Assembly: GCA_018661465.1 (NCBI GenBank)
Contig: JABJIC010000018.1
Coordinates: forward strand, 1-64,000
From: Gammaproteobacteria bacterium
Lineage (GTDB): Bacteria; Pseudomonadota; Gammaproteobacteria; Pseudomonadales; Pseudohongiellaceae
DNA: 64,000 bases
Direction of reading: 5' to 3'
In this document: one piece after another, positions 8,510-17,611 of the stretch
Numbering within the stretch: position 1 is the stretch's first letter
Layout: every line of letters begins with the position of its first letter
Made by a program: the position numbers and the translations under genes
Notes under the pieces: generated by a model
What the model was told of the DNA's origin: nothing
Database searches by the model: none
What the model saw: only the letters and a program-made list of their open reading frames with translations

Positions 8510-9279
8510 AGTTGCTCATCAGATCGAACCGTCATCACTTCACAGCCATCCGCAGTGACCGCAAGCGTATGTTCCCACTGTGCAGAGAGTCGACGATCCT
8601 TAGTAGTAACTGTCCAGCCATCACTTTTTGATAACTTGGTGTAGCGAGTGCCGGCATTGAGCATGGGCTCAATGGTAAAAGTCATGCCTTCGACAATGGG
8701 TGTGCCGGTGCCTGCTTTTCCGAAATGCAGAACCTGGGGTTCTTCATGGAATATGCGACCGATGCCATGGCCACAATATTCGCGAACGATAGAATAGTTG
8801 TTGGCTTCACCATGCTGCTGGATGATAGCCCCAATATCTCCCAATGTAGTTCCGGGTCGGACGATTTCGATCGCTTTATAGAGACATTCCTGGGTAACCC
8901 TGATTAATCGTTTGGCATGGTCGGGAGTGTCACCGACGCAAAACATCTTGCTGGTGTCTCCATGAAAGCCGTCCTTTATTACGGTGATATCGATATTGAT
9001 AATATCCCCTGATTTCAATAACTTGCCATCGCTAGGAATACCGTGGCAGATCACGTTGTTAAGTGATGTACAGATAGACTTGGGAAAGCCATTGTAGTTA
9101 AGCGGGGCGGGGATAGCCTTCTGCTCATTGACTATGAAGTCGTGGCAGATGCGATCCAGCTCGCCGGTGCTTACTCCTGGCTGGACATGGGGGCCGATCA
9201 TTTCCAGAACTTGTGCAGCCAGTTTTCCGGCAATACGCATTTTGGAGATATCGTCAGCGGTCTTGATAGTTATGGTCAT
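8506..9279 (-). CDS. map: Methionine aminopeptidase, type I
   Basis: Removes the initiator methionine from nascent proteins. The 257-aa product shows the five di-metal ligands of the family: the Asp in NIDITVIKDGFHGDTSKMF (two Asp near 97 and 108), His in EYCGHGIGRIFHEEP (near 171), Glu in MTFTIEPM (near 204) and a final Glu in SAQWEHTLAV. No N-terminal zinc-finger extension is present, so it is type Ia. First gene of the minus-strand cluster, transcribed divergently from rpsB across a 422-bp intergenic region, the arrangement typical of Proteobacteria. Confidence 0.96.
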   Translation of the reverse strand: MTITIKTADDISKMRIAGKLAAQVLEMIGPHVQPGVSTGELDRICHDFIVNEQKAIPAPLNYNGFPKSICTSLNNVICHGIPSDGKLLKSGDIINIDITVIKDGFHGDTSKMFCVGDTPDHAKRLIRVTQECLYKAIEIVRPGTTLGDIGAIIQQHGEANNYSIVREYCGHGIGRIFHEEPQVLHFGKAGTGTPIVEGMTFTIEPMLNAGTRYTKLSKSDGWTVTTKDRRLSAQWEHTLAVTADGCEVMTVRSDEQL

Positions 9280-9489
9280 TGGAGTCCCATACTAGTGGCT
9301 TCCTTGCGGTGTTTACCGAATTTTCTTTTTAATTAGTAACAGGTTTATCGAGTGGTATATGTCAGGTGCTTCAAAAGCTCGTTATTGTAATGCAGCGAAT
9401 CCTGCAATAACAAGGCAGAGGTGGCGAATTACCTGCTTTACCGAGGCATCGGCATTAGCCCGGATATATGCTCAAAAAACACAGATTTT

Positions 9490-9701
9490 CTTTTCGTGGG
9501 GGCCTGTATATGGTATAAAGCGGCGCGTTTTCGATGTAGTCCCGTATGGGGTCGAAAAATTCGCAGTAAATATTAACTAAACGTCGCACATATACCGTCA
9601 CATGAGATCTGGGTGCCTCTTTGTGAAATTCTAAGGAATTTCTCTGAATTGGTTGATCCATGGGGTATATGGAAGACCTAACCCGAAACTAAGGAAATAA
9701 C
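9490..9701 (+). promoter_or_regulatory. rpsB promoter and long 5' leader
   Basis: In the 422-bp map/rpsB divergent region, TATAAA at 9514-9519 is preceded by TGG (extended -10 type) and followed by the GC-rich discriminator GCGGCGCG. This is the signature expected of a stringently controlled ribosomal promoter; the -35 is weak. The roughly 180-nt leader holds the hairpin GAAATTC/GAATTTC (about 9627-9644) and ends with AAGGAAATAACATG. In Gammaproteobacteria the rpsB leader is known to mediate feedback by S2; that this leader does the same is inference. Confidence 0.6.
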
Positions 9702-10748
9702 ATGACTGTAAGTATGAAAGAGATGCTCCAAGCTGGAGTTCATTTCGGGCACCAGTGTCGCTACTGGAATCCAAAAATGGAGCCATTTATATTTGGCTCG
9801 CGCAACAAAATTCATATCATCAACCTCGAGCACACTGTTCCAGCCATGAATACGGCTTTGGAAGAGATTACGGATATGGCGAGCAAGAAGAAGAAAATCT
9901 TGTTTGTTGGAACCAAGCGTGCGGCGGGTAAGATTATCAAAGAGGAAGCCGAACGCGCTGGCATGCCTTATGTTAATCATCGCTGGCTCGGCGGTATGTT
10001 GACTAACTACAAGACCATTCGTGGCTCAATCAAGCGTCTTAAAGAGCTTGAGCAGCAGGAAGTGGATGGCACTCTAGGCAGATTAACCAAGAAAGAAGCG
10101 CTTATGCGTACCCGCGCCAAGGAAAAACTTGAGCGCAGTATCGGTGGTATTAAGGACATGGGTGGATTACCTGATGCCCTGTTCGTAGTCGATGTAGATC
10201 ACGAGCGCATCGCAGTAACCGAAGCTAATAACCTCAGAATTCCTGTAATTGGCATTGTTGATACAAATTCGAATCCAGATGGTATTAACCACATCATTCC
10301 AGGAAACGACGATGCAATTCGCGCAATTCAGCTATACGTTGGTTCTGTAGCCGATGCATGTGTTGAAGGTCGAGGCCAGAATGGCGGAGTAGAAAGCGAA
10401 TTCATCGAAGTTGATGATGAAGCACCAGCCGAGGCAGGTGAAGAAAAGACTGCAGAAGCTCCTGCTGAAGCCAAGGCTGAAGAAGTAGCTGAAGAGAAAG
10501 CTGAGCCGGAAGTGGAAGCTGCTGCGGAAGTAGTTGAAGAAGCCGTTGTTGAAGTTGAAGCCAAGGTCGAAGCTAAAGCTGAACCTGAAGCTGCTCCAGC
10601 TGCAAAGAAGGCTCCAGCTGCAAAGAAGGCTCCAGCCAAGAAGAAGGCTCCCGCTGCGAAAAAAGCTCCAGCAAAGAAAAAAGCTCCAGCGAAAAAGAAA
10701 GCTCCAGCCAAGAAGAAGGCAGCAGCTGACTCCGCTGATAGCGAATAG
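9702..10748 (+). CDS. rpsB: 30S ribosomal protein S2 with long charged C-terminal extension
   Basis: Residues 1 to about 235 are a normal S2, from [14 protein letters not shown] through [21 protein letters not shown] and [15 protein letters not shown]. After this core, where most S2 proteins stop (about 240-255 aa), the protein continues to residue 348. The extension has an acidic Glu/Ala/Val stretch (about 235-295), then seven tandem APA(A/K)KK hexapeptides, ending DSADSE. The reading frame is intact and followed by the normal rpsB-tsf spacer, so this is a real tail, not a frameshift. The AAGGAAATAAC-ATG start is convincing. Its basic repeat resembles the lysine-rich protein at the start of the window. 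Role of the tail unknown. Confidence 0.96.
   Translation: MTVSMKEMLQAGVHFGHQCRYWNPKMEPFIFGSRNKIHIINLEHTVPAMNTALEEITDMASKKKKILFVGTKRAAGKIIKEEAERAGMPYVNHRWLGGMLTNYKTIRGSIKRLKELEQQEVDGTLGRLTKKEALMRTRAKEKLERSIGGIKDMGGLPDALFVVDVDHERIAVTEANNLRIPVIGIVDTNSNPDGINHIIPGNDDAIRAIQLYVGSVADACVEGRGQNGGVESEFIEVDDEAPAEAGEEKTAEAPAEAKAEEVAEEKAEPEVEAAAEVVEEAVVEVEAKVEAKAEPEAAPAAKKAPAAKKAPAKKKAPAAKKAPAKKKAPAKKKAPAKKKAAADSADSE
10593..10718 (+). repeat. 18-bp tandem repeat, 7 copies, encoding the RpsB tail
   Basis: Seven consecutive 18-bp units begin GCTCCAGC or a close variant at 10593, 10611, 10629, 10647, 10665, 10683 and 10701, all in the rpsB frame. They encode A-P-A-(A/K)-K-K. Synonymous differences between units show that the repeat has been kept at the protein level. 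Confidence 0.9.
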
Positions 10749-10804
10749 CAATATTTCTGGCAGACATGTCTTGTGCTGTTAGTTTTAGTAGATGAAACGT
10801 AGAA

Positions 10805-10826
10805 GGGGGCGAATAGCCCCCTTTTT
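10805..10826 (+). terminator. Rho-independent terminator/attenuator between rpsB and tsf
   Basis: GGGGGC (10805-10810), loop GAATA, GCCCCC (10816-10821), followed by TTTTT. A textbook intrinsic terminator. Since tsf has no clear separate promoter and normally shares the rpsB transcript, it probably acts as a partial attenuator setting the S2:EF-Ts ratio. Confidence 0.8.
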
Positions 10827-10897
10827 ACAGGAACGAATCGAGAATTTTGTTCTTAAAACAAAAGTTCGAACAGATTAGATAGAAGGAATATAAAGAG

Positions 10898-11779
10898 ATG
10901 GCAAATATTACTGCAGGCATGGTGAAAGAGTTACGTGAAAGAACCGGCTTGGGCATGATGGATTGCAAGAAGGCTCTAAGCGCAGCCGATGGCGATATGG
11001 ATAAGGCGATTGAAGATCTGCGTAAGGCGAGCGGAATGAAGGCGGCTAAGAAAGCTAGCCGCGTTGCTGCCGAAGGCGTAGTAGTTACCAAGATTGCTGC
11101 CGATGGCAATTATGGCGTAGTTGTAGAAGTGAACAGTGAAACTGATTTCGCAGCACGAGATAGTAATTTTCTTGCCTTTGTAGATACAGTTCTTGAGCAA
11201 GCCTACGAAAATAAAGAAGCTGATGTACAGGCATTGCTGGATGCGGGCCTTGAGGATACACGTCAGGCGCTGGTTCAGAAAATTGGTGAAAACTGTAATG
11301 TTCGCCGCATTGAGCGACTGAAATTTGAAGATGCAAACAAAGGCATCGTTGAGAGCTATGTTCACAGCAATAGTCGAATTGGTGTATTGATCTCCATTAC
11401 GGGTGGTGATGCAGCTTTGGCCAGAGATGTAGCAATGCATATCGCGGCCGTGAATCCTATGGTGGTTCGCGCTGAGGACGTTCCCGAAGATGTGCTGGCA
11501 AAGGAATCAGAAATTTACGCTGCACAGGCACGCGAGAGCGGGAAGCCTGAAGAAATCATTGAGAAGATGATTAGTGGAAGATTGCGAAAGTACGTTGCTG
11601 AAGTAAGCTTAATGGAGCAAGCATTCGTTAAGGACCCGGACACAACAATTGCCAATCTTTTAAAAGAAGCTGGTGCCGATATTGTTAAATTCGTACGCTA
11701 CGAAGTTGGCGAAGGCATCGAGAAAGAAGAAATCGACTTTGCCGAAGAAGTAGCACAACAGGCGGCAGGTAACACTTAA
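10898..11779 (+). CDS. tsf: Elongation factor Ts
   Basis: Nucleotide exchange factor that regenerates EF-Tu-GTP. The 293-aa protein has the N-terminal UBA-like module with the signature VKELRERTGLGMMDCKKAL (residues 9-27). The core domain includes VVVEVNSETDFAARD near 70-85, the Asp-Phe pair that inserts into EF-Tu. Length is close to the E. coli protein (283 aa). The start ATG is preceded by AGAAGGAATATAAAGAG. It lies 25 bp upstream of pyrH, likely in one transcript. Confidence 0.97.
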   Translation: MANITAGMVKELRERTGLGMMDCKKALSAADGDMDKAIEDLRKASGMKAAKKASRVAAEGVVVTKIAADGNYGVVVEVNSETDFAARDSNFLAFVDTVLEQAYENKEADVQALLDAGLEDTRQALVQKIGENCNVRRIERLKFEDANKGIVESYVHSNSRIGVLISITGGDAALARDVAMHIAAVNPMVVRAEDVPEDVLAKESEIYAAQARESGKPEEIIEKMISGRLRKYVAEVSLMEQAFVKDPDTTIANLLKEAGADIVKFVRYEVGEGIEKEEIDFAEEVAQQAAGNT

Positions 11780-11803
11780 GAAACCCAAGCGAAGAAGGTA
11801 GCA

Positions 11804-12523
11804 ATGCCAAAACAGGAACGTAAGTACAATCGCATACTCTTGAAGCTTAGCGGTGAGGCACTGACCGGTGATGCCGATTTCGGTATTGATCCTAAAGTGC
11901 TGGATAGAATGGCGGTTGAAGTAGGTCAGTTAGTAGGGCTAGGCGTTCAGATTGGTATGGTTATAGGTGGTGGTAATCTTTTCCGCGGCGCGGCATTAAG
12001 CGCGGCAGGCATGGAAAGGGTTACCGGCGACCACATGGGCATGCTTGCTACTGTTATGAATGCTCTCGCCATGCGCGACGCACTAGAGAGAGCTAATATC
12101 CCGACTCGAGTAATGTCAGCAATACCAATGAGCGGTGTTGTTGAGCATTACGATCGACGTACAGCAATTCGTCACCTCAACTCTGGCGATGTCGTTATTT
12201 TCTCAGCCGGAACAGGCAACCCCTTTTTTACTACTGACACTGCGGCTTGTTTACGTGGTATCGAAATAGATGCTGACCTAATACTCAAGGCCACAAAAGT
12301 GGATGGCGTTTATTCAGCTGACCCTGAAAAAGATCCGAATGCAATTAAGTTCGAAAAGCTTAGCTTTGATGATGTTATTGAGAAGAAGCTTGGAGTTATG
12401 GATCTAACGGCGATCTGTCTCAGTCGCGATCATGAAGTTCCAATAAAAGTATTTAATATGAATAAGCCGGGCGCGTTACTGAATAATGTAATGGGTAAGC
12501 AGGACGGAACTCTTATTGAGTGA
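11804..12523 (+). CDS. pyrH: Uridylate kinase
   Basis: PyrH phosphorylates UMP to UDP, a hexameric amino-acid-kinase-fold enzyme regulated by GTP and UTP. The 239-aa product shows LLKLSGEAL near residue 12, [10 protein letters not shown] near 52-61, [16 protein letters not shown] (phosphate-binding) and [14 protein letters not shown] near 160-175. GAAGGTAGCA-ATG is a good start. The last codons and stop are part of a 17-bp tandem repeat that runs into the spacer before frr. Confidence 0.97.
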   Translation: MPKQERKYNRILLKLSGEALTGDADFGIDPKVLDRMAVEVGQLVGLGVQIGMVIGGGNLFRGAALSAAGMERVTGDHMGMLATVMNALAMRDALERANIPTRVMSAIPMSGVVEHYDRRTAIRHLNSGDVVIFSAGTGNPFFTTDTAACLRGIEIDADLILKATKVDGVYSADPEKDPNAIKFEKLSFDDVIEKKLGVMDLTAICLSRDHEVPIKVFNMNKPGALLNNVMGKQDGTLIE

Positions 12524-12564
12524 AATTTGGTATTGAGTGAAATTTGGTATTGAGTAAAATCTGG
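12514..12564 (+). repeat. 17-bp tandem repeat x3 spanning the pyrH stop codon
   Basis: Unit TATTGAGTGAAATTTGG at 12514-12530 and 12531-12547, plus an imperfect third copy (TATTGAGTAAAATCTGG) at 12548-12564. The first copy contains the end of pyrH (LIE-stop). Confidence 0.9.
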
Positions 12565-12601
12565 AACTGCTTAAGTTCTGGCAAATAAGGCGGAGTAAAA
12601 T

Positions 12602-13159
12602 ATGATAAATGAAATCATTACTGATGCTGAAGAACGCATGCAAAAAAGCGTTGCTTCGCTGGAAGAAGCTTTCAAAAAAATTAGAACTGGTCGCGCCCAT
12701 CCCAGTATTCTGGATTCGGTGATGGTTTCCTACTATGGAACCGACACTCCTTTAAGTCAGTTAGCTAACGTTAATGTAGAAGAAGGGCGTTCATTGCTGA
12801 TTTCTCCCTGGGAGAAGCCAATGATCTCTGAAATAGAAAAAGCCATCATGAAATCTAATCTCGGGCTTAACCCTTCTAACAATGGAGACACTATCCGTGT
12901 TCCCATGCCACCCCTCACTGAAGAAACTCGCAAGGAATATACGAAACAGGCAAAGCAGGAAGCTGAGAATTGTCGAGTAGCTATCAGAAATATCCGAAGA
13001 GATGGAAATTCCGACTTCAAAGATCTTGAAAAAGAAAAAGAGATTAGCGAAGACGAGCAGCGTAAGGCTGAGGATCAGGTTCAGAAGCTCACTGATAAGT
13101 ATATTGCGCTTGTCGATTCGACCTACCAGCATAAAGAGACGGATCTGCTTTCCATATAA
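12602..13159 (+). CDS. frr: Ribosome recycling factor
   Basis: RRF splits post-termination ribosomes together with EF-G. The 185-aa protein is full length for the family, with the helical-domain signature KIRTGRAHPSILD near residues 26-38 and the beta-domain SPWEKPMISEIEKAI near 70-84. A later KEYTKQAKQEAENCRVAIRNIRRD forms the return helices. GGCGGAGTAAAATATG provides the ribosome binding site. It sits between pyrH and uppS in the usual order. Confidence 0.97.
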   Translation: MINEIITDAEERMQKSVASLEEAFKKIRTGRAHPSILDSVMVSYYGTDTPLSQLANVNVEEGRSLLISPWEKPMISEIEKAIMKSNLGLNPSNNGDTIRVPMPPLTEETRKEYTKQAKQEAENCRVAIRNIRRDGNSDFKDLEKEKEISEDEQRKAEDQVQKLTDKYIALVDSTYQHKETDLLSI

Positions 13160-13227
13160 GAAGTATCTTGTTTCCCAGTTTTATTTCCTGCTATTAATCA
13201 GGTGGCATAGGTACGATAATATCCAGT

Positions 13228-14001
13228 ATGACGCCTGACTCTGAATCTGAATTCCCGCAGCATATAGCCATCATAATGGATGGCAATAATCGCTGGGCAC
13301 AGGGAAGAAATCTCGCCCCTAAGTCTGGCCATCGACACGGTGCCGAAGCGGCACTGGAAGTTGCTAACTCCTGTGTATCGCGAAATATTCCCTATCTCAC
13401 CCTTTTTGCTTTCAGTAGCGAGAACTGGGTGCGCCCGATTAAAGAGGTTAGGGGCCTAATGGCGCTGTTTCTTTCCGTTTTAAAGCGTAAAGAAATCAAT
13501 CAGTTGCATGAAAAAAACGTTCGTTTGAAATTTATAGGCAACCGCTCAGGGTTCTCTGAAAAGCTACAATCTAATATGGCTGACGTGGAAAAGCTCACCC
13601 AGGCCAATACCGGCACAACAATAATTATTGCCGCGGACTATGGTGGTCGTTGGGATATTGCCAATGCTGCCAAATTGATTGCTGAGAAAGTTGTGAGTAA
13701 AGAGCTGGATGGGTCGAAAATAGATGGGGAAATGCTGCACCGATTTACAAGCCTTAGTGAGTTTCCTGATCCAGACCTTTGCATAAGGACTGGCGGTGAG
13801 CGCCGTATTAGCAATTTTTTGCTTTGGCAATTTGCCTACACTGAGTTTTATTTTACAGAATGCTATTGGCCCGATTTTAACGATGAGCAATTTCAACTAG
13901 CGCTTGATAATTATTCAAGTCGGCAGCGGCGTTTCGGCGGACATAATCAGGACGAAGGTAACTCTTCCGATGAACTCGTATCAAAGGGGAATGATAAGTA
14001 A
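13228..14001 (+). CDS. uppS: Ditrans,polycis-undecaprenyl-diphosphate synthase
   Basis: Cis-prenyltransferase extending farnesyl diphosphate with eight isopentenyl units to make the C55 carrier for cell-wall and LPS sugars. The 257-aa product shows the catalytic IIMDGNNRWAQGR (Asp near 15), GHRHGAEA near 35, FAFSSENW near 70-77 and the late RTGGERRISNFLLWQFAYTE signature near 191-210. Its stop overlaps the cdsA start by one base (TAATG), a tight operon junction. Confidence 0.96.
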   Translation: MTPDSESEFPQHIAIIMDGNNRWAQGRNLAPKSGHRHGAEAALEVANSCVSRNIPYLTLFAFSSENWVRPIKEVRGLMALFLSVLKRKEINQLHEKNVRLKFIGNRSGFSEKLQSNMADVEKLTQANTGTTIIIAADYGGRWDIANAAKLIAEKVVSKELDGSKIDGEMLHRFTSLSEFPDPDLCIRTGGERRISNFLLWQFAYTEFYFTECYWPDFNDEQFQLALDNYSSRQRRFGGHNQDEGNSSDELVSKGNDK

Positions 14002-14858
14002 TGTTATTGCAAAGAATCATTACTGCTTTGGTACTTTTGTTCGCGTTTGTCGCGATTACAATATTTCTCTCGGCTTTTCAGTTCTCGGTCTTACTTGCTC
14101 TGCTGGTTTTGATTGCCGCGTGGGAGTGGGCTGGATTTATCGGTCTGACCGGAGTTTCAGGTAAGCTGCCTTATCTTGCTACGCTTGCCGCCATGGAGCT
14201 CGGCATATTCTTTTTGTTAGGAATTAATCCCGAAGCATTATCTCTAGATGAGCTTCGAGTTTCGATGTTACTGATCCTGGGTTTGATATTTTGGGTGTTA
14301 TCATTGTTTATGCTAGTCGGCTTTCCTGATAATAAGTCCCTGTGGAATGATGAGTCGAAAATTGCGGTGATGGGTATATTTGCTCTGCTGCCAACATGGG
14401 TAGGTTTGCTCACTCTGAAGTATCTTGATCCAACCGGACACTACCTGCTTGCTTTAGTGATTCTGGTTGCTGCAGTGGATGTAGGCGCCTATTTTGTCGG
14501 CGTGAATTTTGGTTCAAAGAAACTTGCTCCAAACCTGAGCCCCAAAAAATCCTGGGAAGGAGTGTGGGGAGGTCTTGCTGTGTGCATGTTGGTTGGTGTT
14601 GGGTTTATCTGGGGTTTACACACTTATGTTGAGCCGTTGACAATATTTCAAATCGGCTTATTACTGCTGCTTATGATCCTGCTGTGCTTCTTTAGTGTTA
14701 TTGGGGACCTGGTTGAGAGCATGCTTAAACGCAACCAGGGAATTAAAGACAGCGGTGCGATATTGCCTGGTCACGGCGGAATGCTGGACAGGATTGATGG
14801 CTTGATGGCTGCCACTCCGGCGTTTGTTCTAACACTGATGCTCGTATTGAATATGTGA
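14001..14858 (+). CDS. cdsA: Phosphatidate cytidylyltransferase
   Basis: Integral inner-membrane enzyme making CDP-diacylglycerol from phosphatidate and CTP. The 285-aa, mostly hydrophobic protein has several predicted membrane segments. The C-terminal family signature is SVIGDLVESMLKRNQGIKDSGAILPGHGGMLDRIDG: S..GD..ES..KR..G.KD.G...PGHGG..DR.D. LSPKKSWEGVWGG near 181-193 also matches. It overlaps uppS by one base and is followed 50 bp later by dxr. Confidence 0.96.
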   Translation: MLLQRIITALVLLFAFVAITIFLSAFQFSVLLALLVLIAAWEWAGFIGLTGVSGKLPYLATLAAMELGIFFLLGINPEALSLDELRVSMLLILGLIFWVLSLFMLVGFPDNKSLWNDESKIAVMGIFALLPTWVGLLTLKYLDPTGHYLLALVILVAAVDVGAYFVGVNFGSKKLAPNLSPKKSWEGVWGGLAVCMLVGVGFIWGLHTYVEPLTIFQIGLLLLLMILLCFFSVIGDLVESMLKRNQGIKDSGAILPGHGGMLDRIDGLMAATPAFVLTLMLVLNM

Positions 14859-14908
14859 GCAATGGTCATTGATGGTTCTGAAATGGATCAGATGAGAAAA
14901 CAAATAGA

Positions 14909-16099
14909 ATGAGTTCCAATACACTAACAATTCTTGGATCAACTGGCTCAATTGGTTGTAGCACGCTAGCCGTGGTCGAGCAGAATCCTCAATATGAAAT
15001 TCATTCATTGAGTGCTCACCAAAATGTTGATCTTCTCTTTAAGCAGTGCCTCAAATTTAAGCCCCGTTACGCTGTAGTAAGTGACCTTAAAGCGGCGGAA
15101 TTGATGGCGAAGCTGTTGAGCGAAAGCGAGCTTGAAACAGAGCTGCTCACTGGGGAGGAGTCTCTGCTGAGTGTTGCTGCCGATCAGGGATCATCAATTG
15201 TGATGGCAGCCATTGTTGGTGCCGCTGGACTGGAGTCAACCCTTGCTGCGGTTAAGGCAGGGAAGAAGGTTCTACTGGCTAATAAAGAACCATTGGTTAT
15301 GACCGGTAATCTGCTGATGGAAGCGGTGAAAACCTCAGGTGCCACTTTGCTTCCTATCGACAGCGAGCACAATGCAATTTTCCAGTGTCTGCCTCATGTA
15401 GAAGAAGGTCTAAGTAAAAGCCAGACTCGCTTTGTAGACAAACTGGTATTGACGGCCTCCGGCGGCCCATTTCTGACCACCGATCTCGATAAATTTGCTG
15501 ACATTACTCCAGAGCAGGCCTGCAAACACCCCAAATGGTCCATGGGTCAGAAGATTTCGGTGGATTCAGCCACAATGATGAATAAAGGTTTGGAATTCAT
15601 TGAGGCCTGTCACTTATTTGGTCTGGCTGCTGATAGGGTGGAGGTAGTAATCCATCCCCAGAGCATTATCCACTCCATGGTGCATTATCGGGACGGTTCG
15701 GTCCTGGCACAAATGGCGGCTCCAGATATGAGGGTTCCCATAGCGAATGGTCTAGCCTGGCCAGAACGCATTGAGTCTGGCGCCAACAGTCTTGAATTGG
15801 TCAACGAAGAGCCGCTTCAGTTCTATAAGGCTGATTTACAGCGATTCCCCTGTCTGCAAGCCGGTATGGAAGCTGCAGAGCAAGGCGGAACTGCTCCAGC
15901 GGTGCTAAATGCGGCTAATGAAGTGGCGGTTGCGGCATTTTTGGCTGGAGATATCTCTTTTGCCTCGATTCCCTTAATTATTAGGGCTGTAGGGGCGAAA
16001 ATACCTTGTGAAGCAACACCATCTCTCGCTATTATTCGTGGCGTCGACGCGCAGGCACGCGCATTAGCTAATGAATTGATATTAAAGGATTTCTGCTGA
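14909..16099 (+). CDS. dxr: 1-deoxy-D-xylulose 5-phosphate reductoisomerase
   Basis: First committed enzyme of the MEP isoprenoid pathway, making MEP with NADPH; the target of fosmidomycin. The 396-aa protein has the NADPH-binding ILGSTGSIGCSTL near residues 8-20, ANKEPLVMTG near 124-133, LPIDSEHNAIFQCL and the active-site loop LTASGGPFL near 183-191. The later MMNKGLEFIEACHLF segment supplies metal ligands. Other MEP genes in the window are ispD and ispF. Confidence 0.97.
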   Translation: MSSNTLTILGSTGSIGCSTLAVVEQNPQYEIHSLSAHQNVDLLFKQCLKFKPRYAVVSDLKAAELMAKLLSESELETELLTGEESLLSVAADQGSSIVMAAIVGAAGLESTLAAVKAGKKVLLANKEPLVMTGNLLMEAVKTSGATLLPIDSEHNAIFQCLPHVEEGLSKSQTRFVDKLVLTASGGPFLTTDLDKFADITPEQACKHPKWSMGQKISVDSATMMNKGLEFIEACHLFGLAADRVEVVIHPQSIIHSMVHYRDGSVLAQMAAPDMRVPIANGLAWPERIESGANSLELVNEEPLQFYKADLQRFPCLQAGMEAAEQGGTAPAVLNAANEVAVAAFLAGDISFASIPLIIRAVGAKIPCEATPSLAIIRGVDAQARALANELILKDFC

Positions 16100-16160
16100 G
16101 AAAAAGAGCAGGGGAAACAAGCCCTCTGCCTCTTCTATGAATCAGCGACGTTAAATCAAA

Positions 16161-17552
16161 ATGATACTGGAATTTCTTATCAACGGGCTTGCCCTCATTG
16201 TGACCTTGGGCATCCTGGTTACCATCCATGAATTCGGGCATTTCTGGGTGGCGCGGCGTTGTGGGGTAAAAGTACTCCGCTTTTCCATAGGATTCGGAAA
16301 GGCAGCTAAAACCTGGATCGGTAAGGACGGCGTTGAGTACGTGTTAGCCCCCATACCTCTTGGTGGTTACGTAAAAATGCTGGGTCAGGAAGACACCACA
16401 GTAACCACCGCCAGTGAAGTTCCTGCTAGTCAGCAACATCTCTCCTTTGCCAGCAAATCCTTGTGGCAACGCATGGCAATTGTGGCGGCGGGCCCAGTCG
16501 CAAATTTCATACTGGCAATTTTTATATTTTGGCTAATTAATATTGCTTATGGCGTAACCGGAGTGGCACCGGTAATCAGCAATATCATCGAGGACTCTAT
16601 AGCGGAAGATGCCGGGCTGCGGCTTGGGGATGAAATCATCGCGGTAGACGGTGAGCCTACGATGATTTGGCAGCAAGTGACTATTCAGATGCTGTCTCGT
16701 ATGGGTGAAAGCGGAGAATTGTCCCTCACAATTGATCCTACAGATTCGTCCACAAATAGAGAGCTGCGGCTGCCAATTAGCGCATGGATGGGCGATGAAG
16801 TAGAGCCAGACCCTCTAAGGAACCTGGGCATTGTTCGTTTTGAGCTGCCGGCTGCTATCGCAAGCGTGATCGCCGGAGGCGCAGCAGAGCGCGGCGGGTT
16901 GCAGGCTGATGATGAGATCGTTTCGGTAAATGGTGAGGCGATTACTAGCTGGGATCACTGGGTTGATGTAATCCGAGCGAATCCGGAACTCGCGCTGGAT
17001 GTGGTTGTCGAACGAAGTGACGGAAATACCGGTCTGGTGTTGATACCAGAACGTACCGCCGCTGAAAATGGTCAGGACATAGGCACTATCGGCGCTTATG
17101 TGAAGCAGTCCACCTTGCGGGAAATACTGCCAGCCGATAGGTGGCGGTCTTTGGAATACAATGTCTTCACGGCGGTACAGCCGGCGATGAAGGAAACCTG
17201 GGACATGTCCGTTTTTGTTCTGGCGTCTGTCAAGAAAATGGTAGTTGGCCTTATTTCTGTAAAGAATATTAATGGGCCGATAACAATAGCTCAGGTGGCA
17301 GGAGAAACGGCAACCTACGGCTTGGAAGTTTATTTGGGGTTTCTGGCTCTATTAAGTATTTCTTTGGGAGTGCTTAATTTGATGCCGATACCTGTTTTGG
17401 ATGGTGGACATTTGTTGTACTACGCAATCGAAGCGGTAATTCGCCGACCAGTACCGGAAAGAGTACAGGCTTGGGGTTTGCAACTGGGGTTGCTGATGAT
17501 TTCGGGCATCATGATGTTAGCCATATATAATGACGTGAATCGATTTCTCTAA
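16161..17552 (+). CDS. rseP: Site-2 intramembrane zinc metalloprotease RseP
   Basis: RseP cleaves the anti-sigma factor RseA after DegS, releasing sigma-E, and also clears signal peptides. The 463-aa membrane protein has the zinc motif HEFGH at residues 23-27 in the first helix and two tandem periplasmic PDZ domains (about 115-185 and 225-300). The third ligand lies in NLMPIPVLDGGHLLYY near 405-420. The length is typical. Placed before bamA, matching its role in envelope stress. Confidence 0.96.
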   Translation: MILEFLINGLALIVTLGILVTIHEFGHFWVARRCGVKVLRFSIGFGKAAKTWIGKDGVEYVLAPIPLGGYVKMLGQEDTTVTTASEVPASQQHLSFASKSLWQRMAIVAAGPVANFILAIFIFWLINIAYGVTGVAPVISNIIEDSIAEDAGLRLGDEIIAVDGEPTMIWQQVTIQMLSRMGESGELSLTIDPTDSSTNRELRLPISAWMGDEVEPDPLRNLGIVRFELPAAIASVIAGGAAERGGLQADDEIVSVNGEAITSWDHWVDVIRANPELALDVVVERSDGNTGLVLIPERTAAENGQDIGTIGAYVKQSTLREILPADRWRSLEYNVFTAVQPAMKETWDMSVFVLASVKKMVVGLISVKNINGPITIAQVAGETATYGLEVYLGFLALLSISLGVLNLMPIPVLDGGHLLYYAIEAVIRRPVPERVQAWGLQLGLLMISGIMMLAIYNDVNRFL

Positions 17553-17611
17553 GAAGAATTTATTAATCAGCTCGCCGCCACGTAACACAATAAATTGAGA
17601 ATGCATTACAA

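Noticed and set aside
9359-9661. ORFs of 68-73 aa in the map/rpsB divergent region
   Set aside because: They overlap the rpsB promoter and leader, have low-quality starts and no recognisable family.
10328-10751. Antisense ORFs (127 and 139 aa) over the rpsB tail
   Set aside because: They are mirror frames of the 18-bp coding repeat, made of Ala/Phe/Gly or Ser/Leu runs, with no start signal of their own.
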